Positions 33,567-42,369 of a stretch of DNA of 64,000 bases are shown piece by piece; within the stretch, counting starts at the first letter, position 1; every line of letters begins with the position of its first letter. Where the stretch lies: contig NZ_JAIERS010000002.1 of NCBI RefSeq assembly GCF_019746665.1, forward strand, positions 46,733 through 110,732. Reading direction: 5' to 3'. The notes below the pieces were generated by a model. The model worked only from the letters and a program-made list of their open reading frames with translations, searched no databases and was not told the DNA's origin. Source of the stretch: Sphingomonas sp. GTDB taxonomy: Bacteria; Pseudomonadota; Alphaproteobacteria; Sphingomonadales; Sphingomonadaceae. A program made the translations under genes and the position numbers.

Positions 33567-36227
33567 TCAAGGCGCCGCCGCGAGCGATTGCTGGCGTTCG
33601 ATCGTGCCGAGCCGCACCGCGGGCCGATCCGGCCCAACCGAAACCTGCTCCGCCAGCACCCGCGCCCCGCGCGCCAGTTGCAGGCGATACTCGCCATAGC
33701 GAACGCGTTCGAAGCTGAAGAAGCCGTCGAACTCGGTGCGCAGCCGATAGGCGACCTGGCCCTTGGCATCGACCAGCTCGATCACTTCGCCGGCGGCCGC
33801 CCGCCCGTCGATCAGCAGCGTGCCGTCGACGGTGGAGGTGGCGGTGATGCCCAGCAGCACCGGCGTCACCAGTCCGGCGCGTGGCACCGCCGCCACGCCC
33901 TTGTCGCTCGGCAGCTGGAACGGATCGGGGATCGCGCTTTCGTCGAGCGAGACGCGCACCGGCAACGCGGGGCTGAGGCCGTCGATCAGGATCGCGGTTT
34001 CGCCGGGTTGGGGGTGTTTGGGCGGGGCGATCGGCACGTCGTTCACCAGCAGGCCCGGGGGTAGGGTGAAGGGCTCGTCGTCCTGGCGAAGGCCGTCGCC
34101 GTTCAGATCCTGGAACGCCATCACCGCGACCGCGCCGCTCGCTGCCTGCGCGGTCGAGCGGAAGCGGCCAAAGGCCCCGCGCGCGTCGCGCCCGATCCCG
34201 AATTGCAGCGACAGGCCGAGCGCGAAACCGCCCCGGCTATCGACCAAGCCATTGCCGCTGAGCGAGAAAGCGGCGAAGTCGCGCGTATAGCTCAGCCCCG
34301 CGCTGCTGAGCCCTTCATTGCCATTATGCGTGAGCGTCGCCTGCACCTCGTCATGCGAGCCAAGCGACCAGTTGGCGGCGGCGCTGGCGCCTTGCAGCCC
34401 CAGCCGCGGGGCGACCGCGAGATCGATCTCACCGCGCACGCGCACATGGCCCAGGCGACTGTTGAGCAGCAGCCCCGCCAACGCCTCTTCCCGGCTGTCG
34501 CCGCCGACGATGCTCTGCCGCTGCCAGCTGCCGATCAGGCTCGCCGAGAAGCGCCGCGTCGCGATCGAAACGCGCCCGCGCGCCGCGAGCAGATGCTCGC
34601 CGCGAGACTGGGTTTCGCGCAGATCGAACCGGATCGGCACGATCAGCCCGAAAGCCCGCACCGGCTTGTCGAGCGCGATCGCGGTGATCGCGTTTTGCTC
34701 GGGGTTGAGTCGCTCGCTCGCCAGGCCGAAATTGCGGATCGTCTCGATCGAGAAGTTGGTGCGCCACAGCTGGCCGAACAAATTGGCGCGATAGGCCTGG
34801 CCGCCGCTGGGGTTGGCGGCGACCTCGAGCTGGGCGAGCGTGCCGAATGGGCTGGCGCGCAAGCTTCCCTCCAACAGCGTTCGCGCCCCGTCGAACACCG
34901 GGATGCGGTGCGCGGCGAGCGCGATCGAGGTGCCGTGGCCGAGCCCCTGCTCGACGCCGAGATCGGCACGCCAGCCAAAGCGCCGCGCGTTGATCGCCGA
35001 GACGCGCGAGAATTCGATCAGATCGCGGCGATCCTCGACGATGTCGGCATAATACCAGGTCTCGCCGCCCACCGGCATTTGCGCGCCGATGTTATAGCTG
35101 CGCCGCTCGCGCCGGACCTGGCCTTGCGGGCCATAGGCCACGATCTCGAACGCGTTGACGCCGTAGCGGAGTTCGACATCGCGAAACTCGTAGCGCCCCA
35201 GCGTGCTCGCGGTTTCGCTGCGCAGCAATTCGCCGTTGCGATACAGCTCGACATCCCAGCCACGCGGCAGAACGCCGGTGAAATCGGTGGTGTCGAAACG
35301 GCTGGCGGTGCCGATCGGGCGGTTGGTGATCGCCGCGCCGCGCCCGGGCGTCGCCTGCACGCCAAGCGCGGTCGAGGGGCTGGCGACATCCCCGAGCGCG
35401 AATTCGGTCGCGTGCGCGGGGCCGAGCAGCTGCGCGGCGATATCGCTGCGATAGAGCCGCAGTCGCAGCGCCTGGGGCGCGCCGCTGGTGTCGGACGACA
35501 ACCGTGCTTCGGCCGAGAACCAGGCGAGTTCGCCCGCGCCGAACAATTCATAGCGGGTCTCGCGCCGCAGGCCGTCGCCGCGATCCTGCACCGCGGCCGA
35601 GGCGATCACATCGAGCGACGGCATCCGCCATGCGCGATAGGGGAGCGCGACGCGCGGGAGGTCGGAAGCCTTGTCCTTGCCGCCGCGCAGCCGTTCGGCG
35701 GCGGCCGCGCGCTTGGCGGCGGCCTCGATCGGCAGCGCACCCTTGGCCGCGATGCCGAGGATCGCGTTGCTCGTATCGGGCGTGAAGGTCAGGCCGAGCC
35801 AGCGCCCGAGTTCGGGCGCGAGCACGCACCAGCCCGAGCGGCTTTCCCAGATGGTATCGGGCGTCAGCTTCGCATATTCGCCGGCGAAGCGGACCTCACC
35901 CTTGTCGCGATCAATCTCGACCCGGTGATTCTCGTCAAATGCCCAGCCCCGCGCGCCCCGCGCGCCCGGATCGATCGTGATCGCGATCTGCAGCGCGTCG
36001 AGCACGTCGCCGAAATCGAGGCATAACCCCGCGCTGGTGTTGAACGCGCGCACGCCGTGGCCGATCTGCAGCGAGCCGAGGCGCGCGTCGAATAACAAGG
36101 CGTCGTCGGGGTCGACCTTGTGCGTGCTTTGCTGCGCAGCAATCGGCGCAGCATGAAGCGCGAGCGCGGCGAGCAGCGCGCGGGCGGCGGCGAGCGCCGC
36201 GCGCCACCAACCCCCCGCGCGCGCCAT
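33567..36227 (-). CDS. Outer membrane usher of a DUF4402-type fibre system
   Basis: An 886-residue protein with signal peptide (ALLAALALHAAPIAAQQ) and a long beta-barrel-like body: GVLPRGWDVELYRNGELLRS, YEFRDVELRYGVNAFEIVAY and RRSYNIGAQMPVGGETWYYA are the usher plug/barrel-type blocks. The N-terminal ~190 residues (FNTSAGLCLDFGDVLDALQI) differ from classical PapC ushers. The C-terminus has a Ca-site-like DLNGDGLRQDDEPF and a carboxypeptidase-regulatory-like domain (GEVIELVDAKGQVAYRLRTE). It should export and assemble the DUF4402 subunits coded upstream. ATG 36227 lies 3 bases after the chaperone stop. Confidence 0.82.
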   Translation of the reverse strand: MARAGGWWRAALAAARALLAALALHAAPIAAQQSTHKVDPDDALLFDARLGSLQIGHGVRAFNTSAGLCLDFGDVLDALQIAITIDPGARGARGWAFDENHRVEIDRDKGEVRFAGEYAKLTPDTIWESRSGWCVLAPELGRWLGLTFTPDTSNAILGIAAKGALPIEAAAKRAAAAERLRGGKDKASDLPRVALPYRAWRMPSLDVIASAAVQDRGDGLRRETRYELFGAGELAWFSAEARLSSDTSGAPQALRLRLYRSDIAAQLLGPAHATEFALGDVASPSTALGVQATPGRGAAITNRPIGTASRFDTTDFTGVLPRGWDVELYRNGELLRSETASTLGRYEFRDVELRYGVNAFEIVAYGPQGQVRRERRSYNIGAQMPVGGETWYYADIVEDRRDLIEFSRVSAINARRFGWRADLGVEQGLGHGTSIALAAHRIPVFDGARTLLEGSLRASPFGTLAQLEVAANPSGGQAYRANLFGQLWRTNFSIETIRNFGLASERLNPEQNAITAIALDKPVRAFGLIVPIRFDLRETQSRGEHLLAARGRVSIATRRFSASLIGSWQRQSIVGGDSREEALAGLLLNSRLGHVRVRGEIDLAVAPRLGLQGASAAANWSLGSHDEVQATLTHNGNEGLSSAGLSYTRDFAAFSLSGNGLVDSRGGFALGLSLQFGIGRDARGAFGRFRSTAQAASGAVAVMAFQDLNGDGLRQDDEPFTLPPGLLVNDVPIAPPKHPQPGETAILIDGLSPALPVRVSLDESAIPDPFQLPSDKGVAAVPRAGLVTPVLLGITATSTVDGTLLIDGRAAAGEVIELVDAKGQVAYRLRTEFDGFFSFERVRYGEYRLQLARGARVLAEQVSVGPDRPAVRLGTIERQQSLAAAP

Positions 36228-36230
36228 CGT

Positions 36231-37064
36231 TCAGGGGGCCGGCGTCCGCGCCAGCGGCACGTCGCTCGGCGCGGCGCCGGCGGCGGCGGGATCGGTTTCG
36301 ACGAACCGCACGCTCAGCGCGCCCTTGGCCTGCGCCAGCCGCTTCGGATCGATCGGCATGCTCACGCTGCGCTGGTCGACTTCGGGATAGGCTGCGATGC
36401 CCTTCATCGCCGCGATCGGCTCGGCGCGGCCCGCCTCGCGCAGTTCGAGCGTGCCATAGACCGAACGGGCGCCGCTGCGGCCGAGCGTCACCGTCACCTG
36501 CGGCGCGGTCGCCGGGCCTTCGAGCTTGGCGGCGCTGAGCTTGGCCGCGCCCGCCACTTCGCCGATGCGCACGATCAGCGGGATCGCGACGCCGTAGATC
36601 GGGGTGAGCTGGATCGACATGCCGTCCGCCGTGGGGGTGGGGGCGGTGCTGCTCGGCACGTCGGGCGCGTCGGGCACGGCGCGGAACAGCAAGTGCGCGC
36701 GATATTCACCGGTCGCCAGGCCCGGCGGCGCGCGCACCCCGATCCGCACCGTCTGCGACTGCCCCGGCGCGAGCGTGATCTTGCGCGGCGCATAATTGAG
36801 CATGTCGAGCGCGGCCGCCTCGCTCGGGCGTGCCTCCGCCTCGTCGACCGGGCGGATCTGCCCGGCGGCGTCCATCCGTCGCAACACCAGCGAGATGCGG
36901 TAGGTGGTCGTGCGCTGGCCGGTGTTGCTGACGATCACCTCGCCACCGCCGGCGCCGCCCAGCACCAGGCGGGTCGGCGCGACGAGCAGATCGCCTTGCG
37001 CGCGCGCGGGGGTGGCGACGGCGAGGCCCAGGGCCAGCGCCGCCAGCATGAACAAGCGGAACAT
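36231..37064 (-). CDS. PapD-like periplasmic chaperone
   Basis: A 277-residue protein with a signal peptide (MFRLFMLAALALGLAVATPARA) and an immunoglobulin-like N-domain: LVAPTRLVLGG, EVIVSNTGQRTTTYRISLVL and the chaperone-type KITLAPGQSQTVRIGVR. LTPIYGVAIPLIVRIG follows as the second-domain boundary. It should hold DUF4402 subunits in the periplasm and pass them to the usher. ATG 37064 starts the signal peptide; the upstream frame is not conserved. It lies 31 bases downstream of the first DUF4402 gene and 3 bases before the usher. Confidence 0.85.
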   Translation of the reverse strand: MFRLFMLAALALGLAVATPARAQGDLLVAPTRLVLGGAGGGEVIVSNTGQRTTTYRISLVLRRMDAAGQIRPVDEAEARPSEAAALDMLNYAPRKITLAPGQSQTVRIGVRAPPGLATGEYRAHLLFRAVPDAPDVPSSTAPTPTADGMSIQLTPIYGVAIPLIVRIGEVAGAAKLSAAKLEGPATAPQVTVTLGRSGARSVYGTLELREAGRAEPIAAMKGIAAYPEVDQRSVSMPIDPKRLAQAKGALSVRFVETDPAAAGAAPSDVPLARTPAP

Positions 37065-37095
37065 CGGGGTTATCCTTGTGCTGGCCGCGCGCGGC

Positions 37096-37581
37096 CTATT
37101 GATAATTGACCGAGACGGTGAACTGCCCGGTATAGGTGCCCGCCGCCTGCGATGCGCCGACACTCAGCGTGCCGCCGACGCGGAACGGATTGGCCCCGGC
37201 GACCAGGGTGATCGTCCGCGTCTGGGTGGCGAGCGCCACGCTCATCCGGTTGGTGCCGCTCGTCAGCTGGATCGTCGGCGTGTCGATCGCGACGACGACG
37301 GTTTCACCCACCGTGCCGGTGACCGCGAACGCGGCGCCGGTGGTGGTGCCCAGGCAGCGCAGCGCCGCCGGGCAAGTGCGCGTGCCGTCTTCGGCGACGA
37401 CGACGCTGCCCGCCGCCGTGCCAGCGACCACGCGCCCGAAGTTCAGATCGGCGGTCTTGCTGACGGTGATCGCCTGAAGAATGCGCACCGACACGTCGCC
37501 GGTCGCGGTTTGCGCCGCGGCGGGCGCCGCCATGGCCGACAAGCCCAGCCCGGCCAGGCCGAGCATCATCAATTTCTGCAT
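37096..37581 (-). CDS. DUF4402 fibre subunit (gene A, next to chaperone)
   Basis: A 161-residue exported protein: signal peptide MQKLMMLGLAGLGLSAMAAPAAA, then TATGDVSVRILQAITVSKTA, FGRVVAG and the strongly conserved end GTLSVGASQAAGTYTGQFTVSVNYQ typical of DUF4402. Two Cys (TCPAALRC) probably form a disulfide. The C-terminal beta-strand ending in an aromatic residue recalls the donor strand/chaperone contact of pilins (inference). It is the subunit closest to the chaperone and usher and is the most similar to the 38295 gene. Confidence 0.82.
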   Translation of the reverse strand: MQKLMMLGLAGLGLSAMAAPAAAQTATGDVSVRILQAITVSKTADLNFGRVVAGTAAGSVVVAEDGTRTCPAALRCLGTTTGAAFAVTGTVGETVVVAIDTPTIQLTSGTNRMSVALATQTRTITLVAGANPFRVGGTLSVGASQAAGTYTGQFTVSVNYQ

Positions 37582-37702
37582 CGTTCCACACCCCAAATAT
37601 GTGGCCGACATCGGGTCCAGCGCGTCGGCTTGGGGCAGCTATGGGCGCGATATGGTTATCATTACGCTAACCGTACCGAGTTTCTACGGGGCTATCGGCG
37701 GT

Positions 37703-38176
37703 TCAGAGATAGTCGAGCACCACCAGATACGCGCCGCGATAATCCCCGGCGGGCTGGTTCGCGCCGATCGAGAGCGTTCCGCCCACGGTGAAGCGAGTCT
37801 GCCGCCGGCCGCCGAGCAGCAGCAGCGTGGTGGCGGAAGGCGTGATGCGGACGCCGAGCGTCGCCCCGCCGGTCGCGCGCAGAATCGTCGGCGCGACGGT
37901 CACGGCGACCGCGTAATCCTTGGGTCCGGTCACGTAGAAATCGCCCGCGCGCGCGCCGCTCAAACATTGCACCCCGGCGCAGCGGACATCGCCATCGGGC
38001 GTGACCGTGACTTGGCCCGCCCGGCTTCCGGCCACGATCGCGCCGAAGCTCAGCGCGACCCCGGCTTGCACCTGCGGCGCGCGGCGTTGCGCGGCGGCGG
38101 GGGGCGCGACCAGTGCGGCCAGCACCAGGGCGGGGAGCAAGGCTGGCGGCGGGCGCAAACAAAACGCTCTGGTCAT
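37703..38176 (-). CDS. DUF4402-like fibre subunit (gene B, divergent)
   Basis: A 157-residue exported protein with signal peptide (PPPALLPALVLAALVAPPAAA). It keeps LSFGAIVAGSRAGQVTVTPD, a Cys pair (VRCAGVQC) and GGTLSIGANQPAGDYRGAYL but ends VVLDYL instead of SVNYQ, so it is a diverged member of the family, perhaps a minor or tip subunit. ATG 38176 is chosen at the signal peptide. Confidence 0.75.
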   Translation of the reverse strand: MTRAFCLRPPPALLPALVLAALVAPPAAAQRRAPQVQAGVALSFGAIVAGSRAGQVTVTPDGDVRCAGVQCLSGARAGDFYVTGPKDYAVAVTVAPTILRATGGATLGVRITPSATTLLLLGGRRQTRFTVGGTLSIGANQPAGDYRGAYLVVLDYL

Positions 38177-38294
38177 GGTGGCTTCCAGCACCACCATGCC
38201 AGAGCGGCAAGGCATTCACCAGTAGGCGCCGGCGCGAACCGCGGCAGGGAAGGGACGGCGAGTGCCGCGCCGGCTAGCCCGTGGTGAAACGCGG

Positions 38295-38783
38295 TTACTG
38301 GTAGTTGACCGAGACGTTGTACTGGCCGGTATAGGTGCCCGCCGCCTGGTTGGCGCCGACCGAGAGCGAGCCCGCCACGCGGAAGCTGCCGGTGCCGCCC
38401 GCCAGCGTCAGCGAGCTCGTCGCCGTCGTCAGCGCGACCGCCATCGACTGGGTGCCGTTGCTCAGCTGGATGCTAGGCGTATCGATGCCCACCGACACGG
38501 TTTCACCCGCGGCGCCGGTCACGTTGAACGCGCCTGCGGTGGTGGTGCCATAGCAGTTGAGGCCGGTGCCGCAGGTGCGGGTGCCGTCTTCGCCAACCGC
38601 GACGGTCGCCGCGCTGGCCGAGGCAACGACGTTGCCGAAGTTCAGGTCGGCGGCCTTGGTGACCGTGATCGCCTGGAGGATCTTGACCGTCGCATCGCCC
38701 TGCGCGGTTTCGGCATGAGCCGGCATCGCCAGGCCAGCCGCCAACACCCCGGCGACGCCGAGCAGCTTGAAATTCACCTTCAT
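38295..38783 (-). CDS. DUF4402 fibre subunit (gene C, probable major subunit)
   Basis: A 162-residue exported protein: signal peptide MKVNFKLLGVAGVLAAGLAMPAHA, then ETAQGDATVKILQAITVTKA, FGNVVAS, a Cys pair (TCGTGLNC) and SLSVGANQAAGTYTGQYNVSVNYQ. It has the richest Ser/Thr/Gly/Ala content and the best ribosome binding site of the group (TTTAGGGG before the ATG), which suits an abundant structural subunit; this is inference. It lies alone in its own segment with palindromes upstream. Confidence 0.8.
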   Translation of the reverse strand: MKVNFKLLGVAGVLAAGLAMPAHAETAQGDATVKILQAITVTKAADLNFGNVVASASAATVAVGEDGTRTCGTGLNCYGTTTAGAFNVTGAAGETVSVGIDTPSIQLSNGTQSMAVALTTATSSLTLAGGTGSFRVAGSLSVGANQAAGTYTGQYNVSVNYQ

Positions 38784-38894
38784 GTGCAAAACCCCTAAAG
38801 CAAATTCGAAGAAGCCGGCCCCAGCGACCGACAACCCCGGTATAACTACGGGGGATTACCGACAGGGTTAGAGACTCTGGTTAAACACGTGCTT

Positions 38895-38929
38895 ACCATC
38901 ATTTGATGGTCGGCGGCACACCAGGTGTG
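38895..38929. promoter_or_regulatory. Two adjacent palindromes between DUF4402 genes C and D
   Basis: ACCATCA tt TGATGGT (38895-38910, 7-base arms) is followed by CACACC a GGTGTG (38917-38929, 6-base arms). They lie just after the stop of the 38946 gene and upstream of the 38295 gene, so they could be operators for the latter or hairpins protecting or ending the former transcript. Confidence 0.4.
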
Positions 38930-38945
38930 ATTTCGTGGCTTGTTG

Positions 38946-39455
38946 CTATTGATATTGCAGATCGAGCACGTAGCGGCCGGTATAGGCGCCGGGCGCCTGG
39001 TTGCCCGCGATCGTCAGCGTGCCGCCGACGCTCAGGTCGCCGGTGCCGCCGCGCAGCGTTACCTCGCGCGCCGACACCAGCGGGCGCAGGGCGACCGATT
39101 CGCCGCCCGGACCCGCCAACGCCACGCTTTCCGAAATGCCGATCGCGACGACATCATCCGATCCCGACAGCCGGAAGCGTGCCGCCTGGCCGCGCGACGC
39201 GCAGATCATGCCGCCGGTGCAGCTGAGCGCGCCATCGGGCGACAGCGTCATCACGCCGCCGGTGGCGGAGGGCAGCACTCGCCCGAAATCGAGCGGTTCG
39301 GCCTGTTCGGCCGATGCGGCGCGCAGAATCACGACGCTCGCATCGGCCGAAACGCTCGATCGCGTTTGTGCTGCCGCGCTGCTGGAAAACGCGGCGGCCA
39401 CGATCAAGAAGGGCAACGACACCGAGGGGTTTGGAACGATGTTGCTGCCTCTCAT
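38946..39455 (-). CDS. DUF4402-like fibre subunit (gene D)
   Basis: A 169-residue exported protein with signal peptide (LPFLIVAAAFSSSAAAQ), LDFGRVLPSATGGVMTLSPD, a Cys pair (LSCTGGMIC), GGTLTIAGNQAPGAYTGRYV and end LDLQYQ. It is a diverged DUF4402 protein, likely a minor subunit. The ATG at 39455 has a weak ribosome binding site; an internal GTG at the signal peptide is an alternative. It is the most upstream gene of the fibre locus. Confidence 0.72.
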   Translation of the reverse strand: MRGSNIVPNPSVSLPFLIVAAAFSSSAAAQTRSSVSADASVVILRAASAEQAEPLDFGRVLPSATGGVMTLSPDGALSCTGGMICASRGQAARFRLSGSDDVVAIGISESVALAGPGGESVALRPLVSAREVTLRGGTGDLSVGGTLTIAGNQAPGAYTGRYVLDLQYQ

Positions 39456-39747
39456 GGCCGAAGCGTTAGCCTCGACTCATCGGTAATTACGTAAGCAGAT
39501 AGCCTGAAGCGGAAGTTAAGCATCTTTTGGAAATCCGCGCCTTCCCCAATTTGGGGGGGCGCTCCTCCCTCCGGCTGCCACCCAAGCGGGGCGCCCACAA
39601 GCCGCGAAAAACACGGTTCCGACCTTCACTTGCACCAAATCAAGAAAATCTATTACAAAATTGCAGAAAATTGCGGCATGTTGATCGTTCGTGCCGGCCG
39701 CCGCCGGACGACAGGGGCAACGACCCCTATTCAGGGAGACTGTGGGG
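39456..39747. other. AT-richer intergenic region between fibre locus and TonB receptor
   Basis: About 290 bases without a gene, less GC-rich than its surroundings. It holds TTACGTAA (39487-39494) near the divergent fibre gene, and a tandem AAAATTGCAG/AAAATTGCGG (39657-39676) about 70 bases before the receptor start, either of which could be a regulator site. The receptor's ribosome binding site GGGGATG precedes its ATG closely. I see no convincing paired -35/-10 boxes. Confidence 0.4.
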
Positions 39748-42369
39748 ATGACCAAATTCGGGTTCGCGCTTGCGGCGAGTGTCGCGCCCTTGGCGCTGGC
39801 GATGCCGGCGGCGGCACAATCACTGCCCGCTGCCGCCGAAGAGCAGGAAGCCCCCGCCCAGGACGTGATCGTCACCGGATCGCGCGTTCCGGGCCGCACC
39901 GTGGCTGACAGCCCGGTGCCGATCGACGTGATTTCCGCCGAATCGCTCAGCCGCAGCGGCCAGACCGAGACCAACAAGCTGCTCAACCAGCTCGTCCCCT
40001 CGTTCAACTTCCCGCAGCCGTCGCTGACCGATGGCACCGATTCGCTGCGCCCGGCGACGCTGCGCGGCCTGGCGCCCGATCAGGTGCTGGTGCTGGTGAA
40101 CGGCAAACGGCGGCACCAGTCGGCGCTGATCAACTTGAACGGTTCGGTCGGGCGCGGCTCGACCGCGGTCGATCTGAACGAGATTCCGCCGATCGCGATC
40201 GACCGGATCGAGGTGCTGCGCGACGGTGCCTCGTCGCAATATGGCTCGGACGCGATCGCCGGCGTCATCAACCTGCAACTGTCGAAGCGGCCAGGGGTGA
40301 GCGCGAGCGCGACCTATGGCCGCTATGTCACCACCTTGCCGGGCGTTTTCCAGGTGGCGGGCGTGGCGCTCGCCGCCAATGGCCAGCCGCAGATCCTAAC
40401 CCCCGGCGGTGGCAACAACGACATTCTGCGGCTGAACAACGGCCCCGAAGTGACGCGCGACGATGGCGGTACGCTCACGCTCGCCACGCGCTTTGGCTTG
40501 CCGATCGGGCCAGACGGCTATTTCAGCTTCTCCGCCCAGTTCCGTGATCGCAACCCGACCCAGCGCTCGGGCGCCGATCCGCGCCGGCAATATCCGCTGG
40601 TGGGCGGGCTGAGCGATCCGCGCGAGCTGACGATCGATCGCTTCACCCATGGCTATGGCGATGGGCAGGTGACCGATTACAACCTGTTCTTCAACGCCGG
40701 CGCCAATCTCGGCCCCGATCTGCAGGTCTATGCCTTTGGCAGCTACGGCATCCGCGACGGCATCGGCGCGGGCTTCTATCGGCGCGCGAACGACGCGCGC
40801 AACCGCGATTTCTCCGCCTCCACCACCACTTTCGTGCCCTATTACCCCAACGGCTTCCTGCCCCGCATCAAGAGCATGATCGAGGATGCGTCGGGATCGA
40901 TCGGGATCAAGGGCGATGTCGCGGGGTGGAATGGCGATCTGTCGTTCACCGCGGGCTCGAACCGGCTCGATTACCAGACGATCGACAGCTTCAACGTCTC
41001 GCTTGGTGGCGCCAACTCGCCGCAGCGCTTCGACGCGGGCGGGCTGTTCTTCCGCCAATCGACCGTGAACCTCGATTTCAACCGCAAGTTCGATATCGAG
41101 GGGCTTTCGAGCCTGGGCGTCGCGTTCGGCGGCGAATATCGCAACGAGAATTTCGCGATCCGCCAGGGCAGCGTCGCAAGCTATATCAACGGCCCCTTTT
41201 CGGCGGCGCCGTTCAATGGCGCGGGCGGGGCGCAGGTGTTCCCCGGCTTCCGTCCCAACAACGCGATCGACGTCTCGCGCCGCAGCTATGCCGGCTATGT
41301 CGAAATCGATGTCGACGTGACCAAGAATTTCGTCGTCCAGGGCGCGGGCCGGTTCGAGACCTATTCGGACTTTGGCGAAACCTGGAACGGCAAGATCGCC
41401 GCGCGGTGGGAGATCATCCCCGGTATCGCGATTCGCGGCTCTGTCTCCTCGGGGTTCCGCGCGCCGAGCCTCGCGCAGCAATTCTTCGCGACCACCTCGA
41501 CCAACAACACGGTGGTCAACGGCGTCGCGCAGCTGATCGAAGTCGGCACTTTCCCCGCGACCAGCCCGGTCGCGACCGCGCTCGGCGGGCGCCAGCTGCG
41601 CCCCGAACGCGCGCTGAACATCGCCGGCGGCATCACCTTCACCCTGATCGACGGGCTCAGCATCACCGCCGATTATTATAACATCCGCATCAACGACCGC
41701 GTGCTGCTGACCGAGAACCTGACCGGGGCGGCGGTGGTCAACCTCCTTACCGGGGCGGGGATCACCAATGTCACCTCGGCGCGCTTCTTCGTGAACGGCG
41801 CGGATACGCGGACCCAGGGCGTCGATATCGTCGGCAGCTACCGCGTGCCCGAGTTCGGCGCGGGCAAGTTCACGCTGACGGCGGGCTATAACTACAACAA
41901 TACGAGCATCATCAATCGCGCGGTGCTGCCCTCGCTGCCGGGCATCGTGTTGTTCGGGCGCCAGGAAAGCTTCCGCCTGACCGACGGCCAGCCGCGCTCC
42001 AAGCTCAACCTCGCGCTCGATTGGGAACTGGGCAAGTTCAGCGCCACCGCGCGCACCAACCGTTATGGCACGGTATGGACCGCGTCCAACGGCGCGCTCA
42101 CCGCACCGCTCGGCACGGTCGCGGGCGATTTCCAGCTGACGCCCAAATGGGTCACCGATTTCGAGCTGCGGTATCGGCCGACCGGGCCGCTGCTGCTGGC
42201 GGTGGGATCGGACAATATCTTCGACGTCTATCCCGATCGCCTGCCCACCGGCGACGCGGCGGGGGCGCCGGGGTTCACCCCGAACAGCTATTTCCTGCCG
42301 TACAGCAACCTGTCGCCGTTCGGCTTCAACGGGCGCTTCGTCTATGGCCGGGTGGCGGTGAACTTCTGA
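39748..42369 (+). CDS. TonB-dependent outer membrane receptor
   Basis: An 873-residue receptor: signal peptide (FALAASVAPLALAMPAAAQS), TonB-box-like DVIVTGSRVPG, plug domain including LVLVNGKRRHQSALINLNGS and IDRIEVLRDGASSQYGSDAI, then a 22-strand barrel with VSSGFRAPSLAQQFFATTST and a terminal Phe (GRVAVNF) for barrel insertion. It should import a substrate across the outer membrane using TonB energy. The convergent MFS gene resembles sucrose-type transporters, which points to a sugar ligand, but receptors of this group also bind other compounds. ATG 39748 is chosen at the signal peptide. The 3' end overlaps the MFS gene by 28 bases. Confidence 0.9.
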   Translation: MTKFGFALAASVAPLALAMPAAAQSLPAAAEEQEAPAQDVIVTGSRVPGRTVADSPVPIDVISAESLSRSGQTETNKLLNQLVPSFNFPQPSLTDGTDSLRPATLRGLAPDQVLVLVNGKRRHQSALINLNGSVGRGSTAVDLNEIPPIAIDRIEVLRDGASSQYGSDAIAGVINLQLSKRPGVSASATYGRYVTTLPGVFQVAGVALAANGQPQILTPGGGNNDILRLNNGPEVTRDDGGTLTLATRFGLPIGPDGYFSFSAQFRDRNPTQRSGADPRRQYPLVGGLSDPRELTIDRFTHGYGDGQVTDYNLFFNAGANLGPDLQVYAFGSYGIRDGIGAGFYRRANDARNRDFSASTTTFVPYYPNGFLPRIKSMIEDASGSIGIKGDVAGWNGDLSFTAGSNRLDYQTIDSFNVSLGGANSPQRFDAGGLFFRQSTVNLDFNRKFDIEGLSSLGVAFGGEYRNENFAIRQGSVASYINGPFSAAPFNGAGGAQVFPGFRPNNAIDVSRRSYAGYVEIDVDVTKNFVVQGAGRFETYSDFGETWNGKIAARWEIIPGIAIRGSVSSGFRAPSLAQQFFATTSTNNTVVNGVAQLIEVGTFPATSPVATALGGRQLRPERALNIAGGITFTLIDGLSITADYYNIRINDRVLLTENLTGAAVVNLLTGAGITNVTSARFFVNGADTRTQGVDIVGSYRVPEFGAGKFTLTAGYNYNNTSIINRAVLPSLPGIVLFGRQESFRLTDGQPRSKLNLALDWELGKFSATARTNRYGTVWTASNGALTAPLGTVAGDFQLTPKWVTDFELRYRPTGPLLLAVGSDNIFDVYPDRLPTGDAAGAPGFTPNSYFLPYSNLSPFGFNGRFVYGRVAVNF

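Noticed and set aside
34203..36026. 607-residue frame antisense to the usher
   Set aside because: Shadow of the usher gene with repetitive Arg/Ala/Glu composition.
38295..39455. Tandem duplication artefact among DUF4402 genes
   Set aside because: The genes share short conserved ends but differ strongly in the middle and in signal peptides, so they are diverged paralogues rather than assembly copies.
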